A stretch of 64,000 nucleotides of DNA from Solea solea (taxonomy: Eukaryota > Chordata > Actinopteri > Pleuronectiformes > Soleidae), in NCBI RefSeq assembly GCF_958295425.1, contig NC_081142.1:15260821-15324820 (forward strand), written 5' to 3'. The position numbers and the translations under genes are program-made. This document shows positions 1 through 12,700 of this stretch, one piece after another. Numbering within the stretch: the stretch's first letter is position 1; each line of letters opens with the position of its first letter. The notes beneath the pieces are model-generated. The model had not been told where the DNA came from, did not search any database, and worked only from the letters and a program-made list of their open reading frames with translations.

Positions 1-471
1 TGATTTGTTGTATAAAACAAAGCACTACCATCTCATAATAATAAATAATGAAGCCGTATTAGAGCAATGGACAAAACCTCTTAGGTGCTGCAGTGCAGCT
101 GCTCAGTAGCTGAAACCATGAAACCGATATTGCACTGCTGAACTGAGTGTGTGAATTTGTCAAATTATATGGATGTAGACACAGGCAACTTTAAGGGACG
201 CATAGATTCGATGTGTTCAAAACTCACCAACACCACCATCTTGTGGTGTTTTGACATACTGGCTACAGTAAAAGTAATCTAAAAGAGCTCCATCTTAGAG
301 CTGACATGGTTCCTCATATAAATATAAAAGGTGGATTCTGGAGATTCATACGATCAGGTGATTGTACACGCACAGAAATCATTTTTTTCTTCAACTTCTG
401 CCAAATGAAAATAATTTCACCTAAATTCTACACACTGGACTTTTAAACTAACAACCACTCCTTTGTATCTC

Positions 472-870
472 TTAACTCATCATTCCCCATTTTTCCAGCC
501 AGCACCTATTTCCCAGTCCAACCACCCGTCTCTCACCGCCAGCAGCTTGGGGACGAAAAGCCGATGTCCCATCCCAAGAACACCCATCACCCTGCAGAAT
601 GAGTCTGCGGAGGCCTGACTGCTTTGAGCCCCCTCTTCTGGACTTCCTTCTCCATCTTCCACCGCTCTGCGAACTGTTGAATTGGGCAGATGTGGGGACA
701 GGGCAGGTACAGGGGGAGGAGATGCCGGAGGGGAGGGTGGAGCTGATGGTGGTGGTGTGGGACAGGTTGAGGGAGAGGGGAGGTCCCGCTCCGGGGCCAG
801 TGTGGCAGATGACTCCAGCGTGTCGTCCAAATGTTAGCGAGGATTTCACAGCTGTTGGAGGAGAGGTGGA
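472..870 (-). other. Unassigned GC-rich segment, possible alternative exon
   Basis: This segment is markedly richer in G+C than its surroundings and open for over 100 codons in more than one frame on both strands. On the minus strand a long pyrimidine tract ends at caattcaacag (about 679). From there a phase-0 continuation of exon 15 would read FAERWKMEKEVQKRGLKAVR and eight more residues to a stop. A different minus-strand frame gives a Pro/Ser-rich peptide. None of these matches the known RABGAP1L C-terminus, and overlapping open frames are expected in GC-rich, stop-poor sequence. A real alternative terminal exon cannot be decided from sequence alone. Confidence 0.2.
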
Positions 871-2575
871 CTGGGAGCAGACAAGTTGGTATGTGTGGTC
901 AACTTAAGTGAGCCAAGATTTGCTGAGGTCAGTGTGTAGCCAGTAGTGTCAGAACAGACTGAGGTTCAGGAAACCAGCTATGATAAATAGCTACTTATAA
1001 ACAGCAGCTCAGCAGGCACAGCCGAGTATGCACGGTGAATAATGATGAAGTTCATCCAGACAAGACAGCTTTTGGACAAGTGGACAAGATGTTGGCAGCA
1101 GCCACTCAGCTTGTGCCACTGTCAAAGGCCAGCAACGGCCACCAGGTGCGACACAGTAACAGTCGGTAAATGATATGTTGATGCTGCTCTCAGCATAATG
1201 CTGAGTCGTCCAGCTACCTGCCAGACTCACTTTGTAATCCAGTCACACAACCCACTCTCATCTTCCTCTTCAAAACTCCCCCAGCCAATTCCAATCCAGT
1301 ATGGTGTTGCTTAGCAACAACGCTGTTCAACACGTGGGCTGCTGCTCCCGCAAACAGCAGTGAGTACTCCACCTTTTTTTATTTTTCCTTCATTGAAAGA
1401 CTTCAATGACTGAGAAACAAAACCCTCGGACTCTGCTAGTGAGTGATTTTAATGCAGAACGCTGAGTGCGTCTGAGACAACACATCCAAATGTTTTGTGA
1501 TGTTTTATACTGTGTTTCCAAATGACTGGTTGCTGCTTTTATGAAGCCCAACAGATATATCTTTAAAATGTAAAATGGACTGAACTTAGTAAATCAAATC
1601 TTTCATCTGAACAGCCCCTGCCTAAAAGTAAGAAAACAGTCACTGACAAAACACCAGAAGCAGAGGAAATAAGAGCATGGCAGTGTGGCACTTGTCTGCC
1701 TTCAGGGGAAGATGATGCACTGTTGACGGCTGAGTGGATGCTGAACTCGATTAGTCAGATTCAAGACAGCTATGCATAAGCATGAAATGAGGTAGTAGAG
1801 TAGATTTTAGTTTTCCATAAGTGTGAAAGTCTCTTGGTTTTCCCTCTTCATTGACATAATCCTATGATCAGGGCTCGGTCCATTTCCAGTGTCAGTCCCA
1901 CTGGCAGATTTCCATCAGCAACAGCAGCCAAGCATCCGGTCAGGATCAGTCAGTAGATCCTTTAGATAGTGAGCCAGCTTCTTTGGGTGGAAAGTCACTT
2001 GAGACACTCAGCAACAGAAGCTAAATGGTTGAATATTTGCATGACTGTGCATGAGATCAGGACTGGTCGCCCTTAACAGCTAGGGTGAGGCGAGGAAAAT
2101 GTTTTTTTTCTTTCGACTGTCCCTCTCTGTCTTTATTGACTCCTCTCAATCCCTCTGTGATGCTAAAAGCTAGCAGCTAGCAGGGGCGGCTCCGTTGCAG
2201 AGGTCTGGGTGGTGGACAGAGGTAGCGTGTTGGAGAAATACATTGCCAGCCAGCAGAGAAGGCGGAGGTAGAGATGTAGAAGGTAAAGAAAGGAGAGAAC
2301 AAGAAACTGAGGGAGAGAAAAGGCTACCAGCAGAAATCCATAACGTGAAGATGAAGAAAAAAAAAAGAAAAGATCAAGAACACAAGAACACAGGTTTTCT
2401 TCCCCAGGCTCAGATTGCTAAAGCTATAGCTTATGCTCTTGTTGTGATGTAGATAGCGACTGCCAAGCAGGGAAAGGAGGGAGGTGAGCACAGATGGAGG
2501 GAGGGGTGATGAGAGAAGAGAGGAGCAGGATGGATGGAGGAGGGATGGGGGGAGCCTCATGGGAGAATGCCGTCA

Positions 2576-2599
2576 TGCCTGGCCAATCAGAGCCAGGCA
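2576..2599. promoter_or_regulatory. CCAAT box in the loop of a perfect 8-bp hairpin
   Basis: TGCCTGGC and GCCAGGCA form a perfect inverted repeat around CAATCAGA, so GGCCAATCAG, a close NF-Y consensus, straddles the left arm and loop. It sits in a GC-richer island between purine-rich and pyrimidine-rich stretches. The motif is clearly visible; any promoter role is inferred. Confidence 0.3.
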
Positions 2600-2869
2600 G
2601 TGGAAGCCCCTTCCATCCTTCTCTCCTCCTCATTTGTTCTTCATTCCCAACCATCACATCCACCACATATTTCTCTCTCTGCCACACAGAATACATTATT
2701 GCTAGAACACAGAGCAGAAGGGCTTTTTAAGACCAGCAATGTATCATTCATTTTGAGCAGAAAGCCTAAGTGTGGCTGCATTAGTGTGCATAACATATTG
2801 TTTGCCTTTTTTTTTTATAGATCCTGATCTTGTGGCTACCTATATGAGCATCAGATTGATTAATGTTGC

Positions 2870-2911
2870 ATAATAATAATAATAATACTAATAATAACAA
2901 TAATAATGAAT
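2870..2911. repeat. Imperfect (TAA)n microsatellite
   Basis: Runs of ATAATAATAATAATA interrupted by single substitutions (ACTAATAATAACAATAATAA). A simple sequence repeat. Confidence 0.8.
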
Positions 2912-3404
2912 AACCATGCAAGAGAAACCATGACATTCCCTTCCTATATCTCATCACTGATTCCCATTTTTAAAACAAAAAAGACACAAAACACATTAGT
3001 TACAAAGAGGCTGAGGGAAGTTCTTTAAGTTTCAGACTGACTTCCACAGAGACTTCCCCATTAAATAATGAGCCACATTGAGCTACCACACACTGATGGA
3101 ATGTGATTCAGTTCATTGATCCATCCCACCACAGGCAGATCTAATGACACAACAACTAAGTCTACATCACTCTGCTCTGATAACAACATGTAGTTTTGTT
3201 TTTAACACAAGCCACTCTTCAAACGCACACACACAGTATATGTATACTGTATCTGATTAAGGGGTTTAAACAGTTGTTTTTTGAGTAGTTTCGGATGTGT
3301 CCCGAGGAAACACTCATTACAAACAAACAATATTTGTTCTCATAGAGCATGATGAGCATGATGAGCATGATTCAGCGCCTTACCTCTGGATGAAGTTTCT
3401 GATG

Positions 3405-3421
3405 TCAGCACTAGGGGGCTA
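3405..3421 (+). promoter_or_regulatory. CTCF-like motif
   Basis: TCAGCACTAGGGGGCTA fits the core of the CTCF binding consensus (CCASYAGRKGGC) with one weak position. A possible insulator or loop anchor inside the rabgap1l intron. Motif match only. Confidence 0.3.
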
Positions 3422-3722
3422 TAGAAGCCAACAAAGTATCTAACCTCTGACCATCCCATCAAACCCAGGATTGAGTGAACCTTCTCATACAGATGCCTCA
3501 GAGGCACAATCACATATTGACGGGATTAACTGTTGTGCACAAACCTATTAATATCACTTACTCCATATATTTAATGGATAATACACTTTACACATTATTT
3601 TCTTAAGTAGATGTAAAATGACATATAAGCTTGGAACATTTTAACTAAATGGGATTCCTAACTAAACAACATGATAGTTGACCTAATATAAACAAACATT
3701 TATGAAGGAAGTGAGTACTAAC

Positions 3723-3764
3723 CTTGAGCAAGGCCAGGGCTACATTAAAGATGATGTTCAGACC
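3723..3764 (-). CDS. rabgap1l: rabgap1l window exon 15: TBC domain micro-exon
   Basis: This 42-bp exon lies between tcttttccag and GTTAGT. It encodes 14 residues, [14 protein letters not shown] (human GLNIIFHVALALLK). It ends in phase 0, so the next expected residues are TSKEDLL or similar. That exon and the KRYRAEENA segment were not found between here and position 1, so the following intron is at least 3.7 kb. Confidence 0.92.
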
Positions 3765-6700
3765 CTGGAAAAGAAAGGATAAAGAGAAATAAGCACGGTG
3801 TGTAGAAGCCTGTTTAAAGAGCAAAGAGACATTACTACACATCAGTTTTTGTTTTTTTTTGTGCAACAAAGACAAGATTTCAAGATGCTGTGCGCCACAA
3901 TGGTAGAAATTCTACTTAAATCTCTTTAGTTTTCAAAGATTTAGTGCTACGGGACACTAAAGCGAGATAAAACATCGCAAGTTAACACATCAAGCTTTCC
4001 TTATCCTTTCTGCTGCTTAGGAATAAACACATTTCCTGAACTAATAGGTTTACTCACTTGCTGACACCAAAATATCATGTGCTGATTGAAAGAGATGGAA
4101 ATATCTCCTGATTCTCATGGTTTATGATAAGATTAGCACATCAAGACAATAACATAAACAAACAAGGCGATTTGAAAATGACCTTGGCATTTTCTATCTT
4201 TTTCAGAGAGTAGATCATTGAGCAAACGTTTTGGGAAAAATGACAAGGACACCGCACAGACCAACCTGTTACAGACTGACGTTCTTAGAATAAGTCAAAC
4301 ATTTTCCACATTTTGTTCTTACAGAAAACTGAAACATTGGTAATTATGCCAACCTATCAGCATAACTTTAGACAGCAAGAAATGCTTAACTGACTGCTGC
4401 ACAGATAAAACATACTTATCCTATAGCTAGACAGATACAACACTGTGTTTAACTGATATAGGTTTTTTAAAAAAATAGCAAATGCTATATTAAAGAACTG
4501 AAATGATTATGCACATAAATACTGTGATCCTATGTTTCCCTCCCTTTTTCTTAGATACAAAGATTGTGATTTTGACATAGCATGAAAGAAAATGTGAAGC
4601 CGATGTCAGCAATACATGGGAACACCCGTCTCCTTGGTCTCCGTGACAACCAGTTCACATGGCAACAAGGAGCTAAAAATATCTGGACAGCTCTAAAAAT
4701 AACAGGAGAGAGAGACAAAAGAGGGGGAGCTCCACTTTCATACGCCTACATTTACAGGCCTCAAGATGGAGCTACAGGGCTGAGGCAGGATCAAAGGCAC
4801 GGACGAGAGAAAGAAAATCACAGAGCATGTGTGTCCAAGCAAGATGGACTGGAAAAAGATAAATACAGAGAGGTGATGTATGATGACAAGGGCTGAGAAG
4901 GAGATGAGACAGAGGGATGTGTGAAAGTTTAGACTGATGAGTACAAAAAAGTTTTATAAATGACAAAGTAATATCACTACATATCAAGGTCAGACGATGC
5001 AGAAACTGGTTGCTCACTGTTACTGTTACAAGTATGAGAGGTTCGATTAAGAAATGGATGTAGTTGGAAAAAGAATGACCAAAATGATTGCTTTTAAAGG
5101 AACTTGATCCGCCAAAAACAGTACAAGAATATAGAGAAGGGTTAACATGGACAGAGCCGGTATGAAGTAAGAAAAGAAAACAATAGGACTAAAAACTTCA
5201 AGTAAGCCAAGAAGAACCAAGACAGGAAGGGTGTGGGAGATAAGAATTCTGGTTTAATGAACAGATTCTCATCATGCGGCTCACTGGGTGAGAAAGACCT
5301 GGGAAACTTTTAATTGTTTTGCCCGCGGCCAAAAGGCAAACAGGGGGAGGGAGGGAGGAAGAGGGTTGGTGGATAAAAGATGTGAAAGAGGGAGGACGTG
5401 AAGGGAACTCATTACTTTACTTCAATGAAACAAAACAAACATTTAAAAAATATCCTCGAATAAACCGTCACCATTCATTTTCTTTTGAATGGAAAACTGT
5501 AAAAGCAACACAGAAAAAGAATTCCTCTAAGGAGAAACAGTGAATGAGAATAATTCCCGTAAGGACAAAGCTGGTTGTAGCTCCAGGCAGAGAGCAACCA
5601 CTTTTTTTTGTTGTTTTCTGGCAGTGTTTATGGTTTTTAACTATTTGATCTCCATTGTGATCTCACTTGAATACATTTTAAAGATGAGAACATTGTAAAA
5701 TGTCACAGAAGACACAATTAATGACCTTTACAATAAGAATAGTCACATTAATTTTCAGTACTAGCTAAAAAAAAAGAAAATGGGTAACCAGCACAAAGTA
5801 AAATAGTGGCTTATGAAGGAAAAACTCTTCAGAGGAGCTTTCAGTAAATACGTTTCAAATCAAGAAGCAAGCAGTGATTGCGGTTGGGTCAACAGATCCT
5901 AATGGTATTAAATCAGTGATTGCATCAGCCCAAAAGAGTTTTATCAGTGTGTCATTAATGATTATGTTGGGCAGATTGAAGGACAGAGTACAGATGAATT
6001 AGAAATGATGTATGTATACGTTTGTCAAAGTCATTCTGCACATTCTAGATACAGTCCCTCTGTCCTTCCTCCTGCCTTGTTGGCTGCCATCCTCTTTCCT
6101 TCTTACCTCTACCAAAGCTATTCCAAAAACCTTCTTAACTACTTTGTTAAAACTATTATCCTTTTTTTCTCCCAGAAGGTTGACTCTTTCATCACTTGAC
6201 GTAAGACAATAGGGACAAGACCATCACAGTACACCCAGGACAATGTACCTCGCAGAGCAGCAGGTCAGTGATGTGGAAAACCATGCACAAGGGGAACTTG
6301 GCAGTGAAGAGGGTAAGAAACCACTGGGATGCATACATGTGTGCCTCCAGATTCAGCTCCTGGAAGTGAGACCACAGGTCTGGAAGCTGTTCCTGTACGA
6401 TCAGAGAGAGAGAGAGAGAGAAGGAATTCATTTTCCATTTTTACTTATACTTTATGATATCGCACTGCCCCAATCTCTATAATATCTTTCAAGAGTAATT
6501 CTGGGGGGGAGAAAATGTGGACAAGCTTTGAAGTTTCTCAATTTCTCTTCTTAAAGGTAGCTTTTGAGAAGTAAGAAGAATACATACATACAAAGGAGAC
6601 AATAACTGTGGTTCTGCTGCATCAATTTTGACCTTCTATATGGCTGTCCATGCTGAGTCTGACAGGATTCAAAAAATACAAAAATCAAATAGTAGACTGA

Positions 6701-9700
6701 TTTTTTTAGCAACACTGAGGACATTGACTTATTCCTGAAAAAAGGGGCACAAAAGTACAAAAAGGGGAGAAAAAAAAATGTGTCCTTTCCACGATATACT
6801 CTGACTTCAACCAACATTCTGTCTGTCCATCCAGTCGGGGTCCCCCTTCATTAGTATTATGTTACAGCATAGAAAACACTGCATTACAAACACTAACCTG
6901 CATCAACCTCTCAAGCTGGTAGAACTTGCAGTGAAGATCCTCAAAGTTGTTCTTGTAGAGAGCTCTGAGGCCATATTCGTACATGATTTTCACCAACACA
7001 CAGAAGGCCTGTTCCTCAGGCATCTAAAAGAACAATATGATACATTTCTATTTTATTTGCTGACATATCTGACTCACCTACCAGACTTTGGAGCACAGGC
7101 GTATAAGTGTTTGTATGTGTAATTAACTCAGTACAGTTTTAGGATATCACTGTGTCACAGCGTCTCAGCATATGTGTTTTGCAAAGAAAAGAAAATAAGC
7201 ATGAGAGAAAAATTAACTGCGCGATTGTGCACATCTGTGAAAGTGTATACGTTTACCACCCCTCCTTCACACATGCAGGGTAAGGTGATATTTAATCAGA
7301 GTGACAGTATGTGTTTGGGGCTGAATGAGCTCCTGCAGGTAAAGCTGAACACCTATTAATATTCCTGACATCTCCTCTATAACCTCTCCCTTCTTCTTCC
7401 TCTTCCTCCACTATAACCCGACTGCTCCTTCCTCCACTATTACCTCTCTTTTTACTGCTGCTCTTCAAATTTACAGCCTCCTCCTCCATTACTTCTTCCC
7501 GATTTCTTCTTCCTCCACTCCCCTCAGTTTTCCCCACACTCCCCTTCTTTGTACTTCATTATGCATCTTCACTGCATTCATCCACGGCATTTCGCCAATA
7601 TTCTCCTCCCATTTGTCTTCACCTCTCCACTCCCCCTCCATCTTCCTCCTCTTTAACCTTCTGCCCTTGTCATTTGGACATCAACCAAAACGTCTACTGC
7701 CCTCGTTCCTCCACTTCCTTATGTCAACTCCTTGGTCTTATTATACCTTCCTCAAATACAATTTCAGGTGTGTTTTAAGAAGAAACATGGGACACAGAAA
7801 TATTGAGCTTTTTAACTGCAAGTGACCTTGAAATTAAATTAATTTTTCCCCCTCTGTCTCTGTCTCCCTTTCTCTCTCTCAACTTCCACTGAGGGAATTT
7901 TATTGCCAGGGTTCAGTTTATCTCTCTCTATGTCTATTGCACTCAAACCATTGTCATTGTCAACAAGTTCAGACGATGCTGAATAAGCCTATCAGCTCCA
8001 TATGACTCTCTCTGTGTTTTTCAGTACAGAAGTTGTGTTTTTGTGTCAGTGGTGACATTCCTGCACCACACAGACTGACGAATTTTACTTCACGCCTGAG
8101 CAGGGAAAGTAGAAGAAGCAAACAGAGCAAGTAGCTTCATACAGTGGCTAAAAACACTGAGAAGCACACACAAATAGTGTCAGAAGTAGAATCTACTGTT
8201 AAAGTAAACCTGGGGATTCAGTAGGATCTCACAATTGTATCTTTAATTGCAATTTTTGCTTGGTCGTAAAATATTGAAAATGCTTGCTCCGCCAACAGCT
8301 CTCCCCCTGAACAACAGCCTGTCAACGTGCCAGTCTGCCCTGTGTCTGCACCTCACAGCTCCTGGATGCAGTCTGGACATGTACCGCTACAGTCAAAGAA
8401 GGATGAACATCACAAAACTTACTGAAATGTTAAAACTTGTCTTGCAAAGCAGTCGGCTCCGTTTTTCTGTAACTCTGTGTGTGTGTGTGTTTGTGTGTAT
8501 GTGTGAGTGCGAAGGGGCAGGGGAGGAAAATCTGGGTCATGTAGCGAATGCAGTGTAATGGTAATTACTAAGAAGTCCACAGGGGGCAATAGCGGTTCTG
8601 CACTAAAGCTTTAATAGTCCACTTACTTCTTTATTTGGTAGGAGACTACGGAGAAACATCAGAATAACTTCTGGCATTAAATGTTTAGGAAGAAAATGTA
8701 AAAGACATATTTTTAAGCTTCAACAAGGTTGATAAATTATTCTATGTACACATGTGAGAAAACCAATTGTAAAGACCATATTTTGTGTTGTATCAATTAC
8801 AATCATCGATAATTGTTGATCTTATCAGCCCTAGTGTGTCTTTTTCACGAACATTGTGTTGGTCGACTCGACGCATGGAGGGATGACATATTTACTCACA
8901 TGCAGCAGGAGAACAGCAGCGAGGAACGACTGACCCTGACAATAACCGATCTCCTCATCATAGACAGAGTAGGCCTGTTGGATGAAAAGACAGAGGTTTT
9001 CACTTAGTCAAACATTAGAAATAACCGACATAAACATTGTTTAAAATGGGTACGTTAATGTTGTATTCTTAAAACCTGCAGCTCTCTCCACATACTCCTT
9101 TTTCTCTACCTTGGTCTAGCCTACAAAACAACACAAAAGGTGATTTAAAAAGCACAATGACTAAGCAAATTTCTTTAACCTGGTGATAAATGAAGTGACC
9201 TGCAATGTGATAATAGGTATTCATACAGCTGAGCTAATCTTAAATACACTATGAGTAGGATTAATAACAGTCTATAACAGCTAAAAAAAACCTAAAGATT
9301 AGCGTGCGTTTTGAAAAGTGTCACCTACTGTACGAACACTGGGACTCTCAAAGACAATAAATCACCACAAATGTAACATTACTGATGCAGGCATGAATAT
9401 CTCTTGCTCACTGAATGGATAATATGAGATAAAGTGTTATTTAATGATGCCTCATTTGACAAAAGTGTAAGACAGAAGCAACTGATAATTACATATTTTT
9501 CATTTCTTATGCATGAAGACTTAGAAAATGCATAGGGCTACTATGAGTACATGTCTATACTGCACATGAATACGTAATCAGGTCTACAACAGAGTAATTA
9601 TGTGAGCAGGTTAGTGCTATTTCCTGCCTTCCAGTCACACAGAAACCAACATCCATAGATCACACAGTTTTCAGCTGATGGTTTATCAACTTCAACTTGA

Positions 9701-12700
9701 TAAGTCCTTAAAACTGAATAAAAGTGTTCAACAACAGCTGGTCAAGCTGATCACGGGTCAACTATGTTTCAGTCGTCCTGAAAAGAATTATCTTGTGACC
9801 AGAGGCATGGTAATATTTCCAGTACCCTTGAGAATTTCAGCTTCTTTTCCAACTAATAAATTTAGTAAGTGACATTTCATCTCACTTCATCTTTAAAAAG
9901 CCTAGAGCTTTATACAGCCTCCAGCCAGCAGCAGTCTTATCACTTTAATGTGAAGGTTGTCGGAGCATTAGTATACCCAGAATACATTTCCTTAGTGACC
10001 AAGCGAAATTTCCCTTGAGACCGTCTCTGTGTTTGGTTATCTTTTTGTTAGTGTAAGCCTCTTGCTCTCCTCTTTCACTCCCTTTGTCTAATAACATAAC
10101 ACCAAATGTTTCATGTCCACTCAAAGAAATGTTCGACGGACACATGCAGCAGTAGCCACAGAGGAAACGGAAAAAATAATCAAAAATAATCAAAAATAAT
10201 CTAGAAAGCTTGCAAAATCTTTTCTTTACATAACAATGGCATTTCAAACAGACTACGGGACTTTAAACCTGTAATGAAATTTTTTTGGACATTGTGGGCA
10301 GAAAAATGAGTGAAATACAACACTGATGTATCATTCCCTTTCAAAATGTATAAGGTGAACAAGGTAGCAAGTAACTGTTAATATACACATCAAAGAGTGC
10401 ACATCATTACTTTGTTAATTATACAAAACTAATGTCCGACTACTGGGCTGTAAAATTATAAAATTGTGTTGCTGAGTGTGGCAGACGCCATTTGGCGCTG
10501 AACAGGGAGTGAACAGTGGATTTTCCAGCATGGAGTAGCAGTGATCTGATCTGAAACTCACTATTGTATAAAGTGCTCTCAAACTGTGGGGAAGCTTCAG
10601 ATACAGGTAGTAATGCTCTGCTGGCTCATATCCTCAGATGACACCTACAATATCACACACAGGTCTAAGAAATATCTAAAGCATTTGACTCACATTATTT
10701 ATAACTGGGTGAAGACAACATGACACAGCATCGAGGCCTGACTGGCTGCTTAGTGCTTTTCTTATAAGGCATACAGGTTTGAGGAAACATTAACATACAA
10801 GAGCAATAAATTCATGTTCCAATATGGTAACTGATTATATAGGAATCATCAGAATAAGTAGAATGCCAGAGGGGCTCCAAATAACGCAATTAACACCCTC
10901 ATAAGCAGCAAGAACAGCTGGTGAAAATGGTCGAAAGGTCACCAACACCATAAATAAGCACAGATGCACAGAACACAGACGCTTTAAGCATATCTCTTCT
11001 ATTTTACAATGTTTAAAGAATGTGCATTTTATTTTCCAGCACTAGGTTGGCAGTACACTCAAACCAGCAGTTAACTGTACCAGCAGTCAAACCTGGTTAC
11101 ATTGGATTCAAAGATTATTGCCCCTTTTTCCATGCTTGAAAAATGAGTATGGACATCCACAGTTCCACTGCTGATCTGTTGAGCTAATTTGGGATTTGAT
11201 GTGGAGGTAATGGAGAAGTCTTGTGGAGCTGTCTGGAGTGTAATCTACAAGCCGACATGCTTGATTGAGTGTAGCATTCGCACTTCCCCAACTCGGGTGG
11301 GAGAAGTGTATGCTGACAGATGGATGAGGGAGGTCCTGGTGGGTGAAATCTAAATTTGTTAGCCTGAGCAGATAATAGGCTCAGAGGGACGGACTCTAAC
11401 AATCTCCATGTCTAGTTTCTAAAAAGCAATAAATGTCATTTATATGCAGTTGTAAAATAGATATGGTATACGGTTTAAAAAGCCATAGTGTATGTTCTGA
11501 TGGATGTAGATGGATCGACCCTAGAACCCTACATGCTCTCTTTAGTTATTCCTCTTCTGATAAGTATTATTTCAACACAATAAAAATCCATATAAAGAGC
11601 TGTAAAGTGTCATTTAATTGTAGCACACTGAATGAATACGTAGGTCATAGGTCAACCTTGCTGGAGAGCAGCAAAGTGTAATCACATCTTTCATGCTCTG
11701 CTCCTGAGGGAGAAAAACTGGCATCACTATTGTAGAGTAGGGCAGAACCATTTGGAATAATAAATATCTAACTGCGATCATTTTTGACTGAAATTGCATT
11801 GTGAGTTTGCGATATCAGAGAGAATGGTCATTTTTACATTACATTACAAAGATCCTCATTTTAATTTGAATAAATGATTCAAAATGATTAGTGTGTGATA
11901 TTTGTGCAGATCTGTGAGAAACAGAGTTGTTGTCTTCAGTCTGTGGAACATGGTTAGGACAATATTTAATCTAAAACGGTAATTTAACACACATTTTAGC
12001 TTTAAGAAATATTGCCACTCCTGCGATCGCAGTAGGTTGTATTGCGATTTCGATAAAAATTTCTACTACTACTCTACTCTGCATGAGAGGTCATGACTTT
12101 GACTGTTTACAGGGTAAATGAACATCAGTGGACATCTGTGCAGTTAAATAGTCCTTAAACAAAATAAGTAATATATGAAGTTAGAGCTGAAACAAATAAT
12201 CGATTATTAATCGATTACTAAATTAATCGACAACTATTTTGATAATCGATGAATTGGTTTGAAGCTTTTTTCATAACTAAAACAACATTTCCAATTTGTT
12301 TAATCATTAAAATCATTAAAAGTTAATCATTTTGGTGGGAAAAAGTGGTTTTGTTTATGTGCGAGTATAAGAGTTTAATTTCGATCTATATTTATAGTTA
12401 TATAGAGTTTTCTGTTCAGTGTAGTAGAAACAGCTTTTATAGGTCAAATAACACAACAGCATGGGATTCAGCAAAGCTAAGCTTTCAGTCTATCAGGTCA
12501 CTAGGTTTATAAACTAGCATCCTGAATAACATGTACATGGAAATACTCAGTGTGCACAGGGATACACAACATTAGCTTGATTGATGAGGCATAATAATGC
12601 ATTACTGTGTTTGCTTTTTCCCCATGCTTTAAGTTCAGTTTCCATGGATATACAGGGTCGATTCTCTTCATCTCTTCAATTTATCTGAGAGTTACAGGTT

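Larger units (their letters stand above)
1..3722 (-). other. Intron after rabgap1l exon 15 (incomplete)
   Basis: No further rabgap1l coding exon was recognised. The stretch holds a GC-rich segment (472-870), a purine-rich segment (2240-2560), a CCAAT-containing hairpin (2576-2599), a (TAA)n tract (2870-2911), a short 9-bp tandem GAGCATGAT x3 near 3346-3372 and a possible CTCF-type motif (3405-3421). The remainder is AT-rich sequence without identifiable content. Confidence 0.6.

Noticed and set aside
3381..3416. A 35-bp minus-strand segment with tatag acceptor-like and GAG|GTAAGG donor-like ends, just below exon 15
   Set aside because: It has no match to RABGAP1L and its length would shift the frame. 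It also overlaps a CTCF-like motif that explains part of its composition.
7292..7537. Glu/Arg-rich minus-strand open frame
   Set aside because: It comes from a pyrimidine-rich low-complexity tract, and no homologue or splice context supports it.
8577..8592. CCACAGGGGGCAAT as a CTCF-like site
   Set aside because: The spacing between CCA and AGGGGGC is wrong for the consensus, with several mismatches when aligned.
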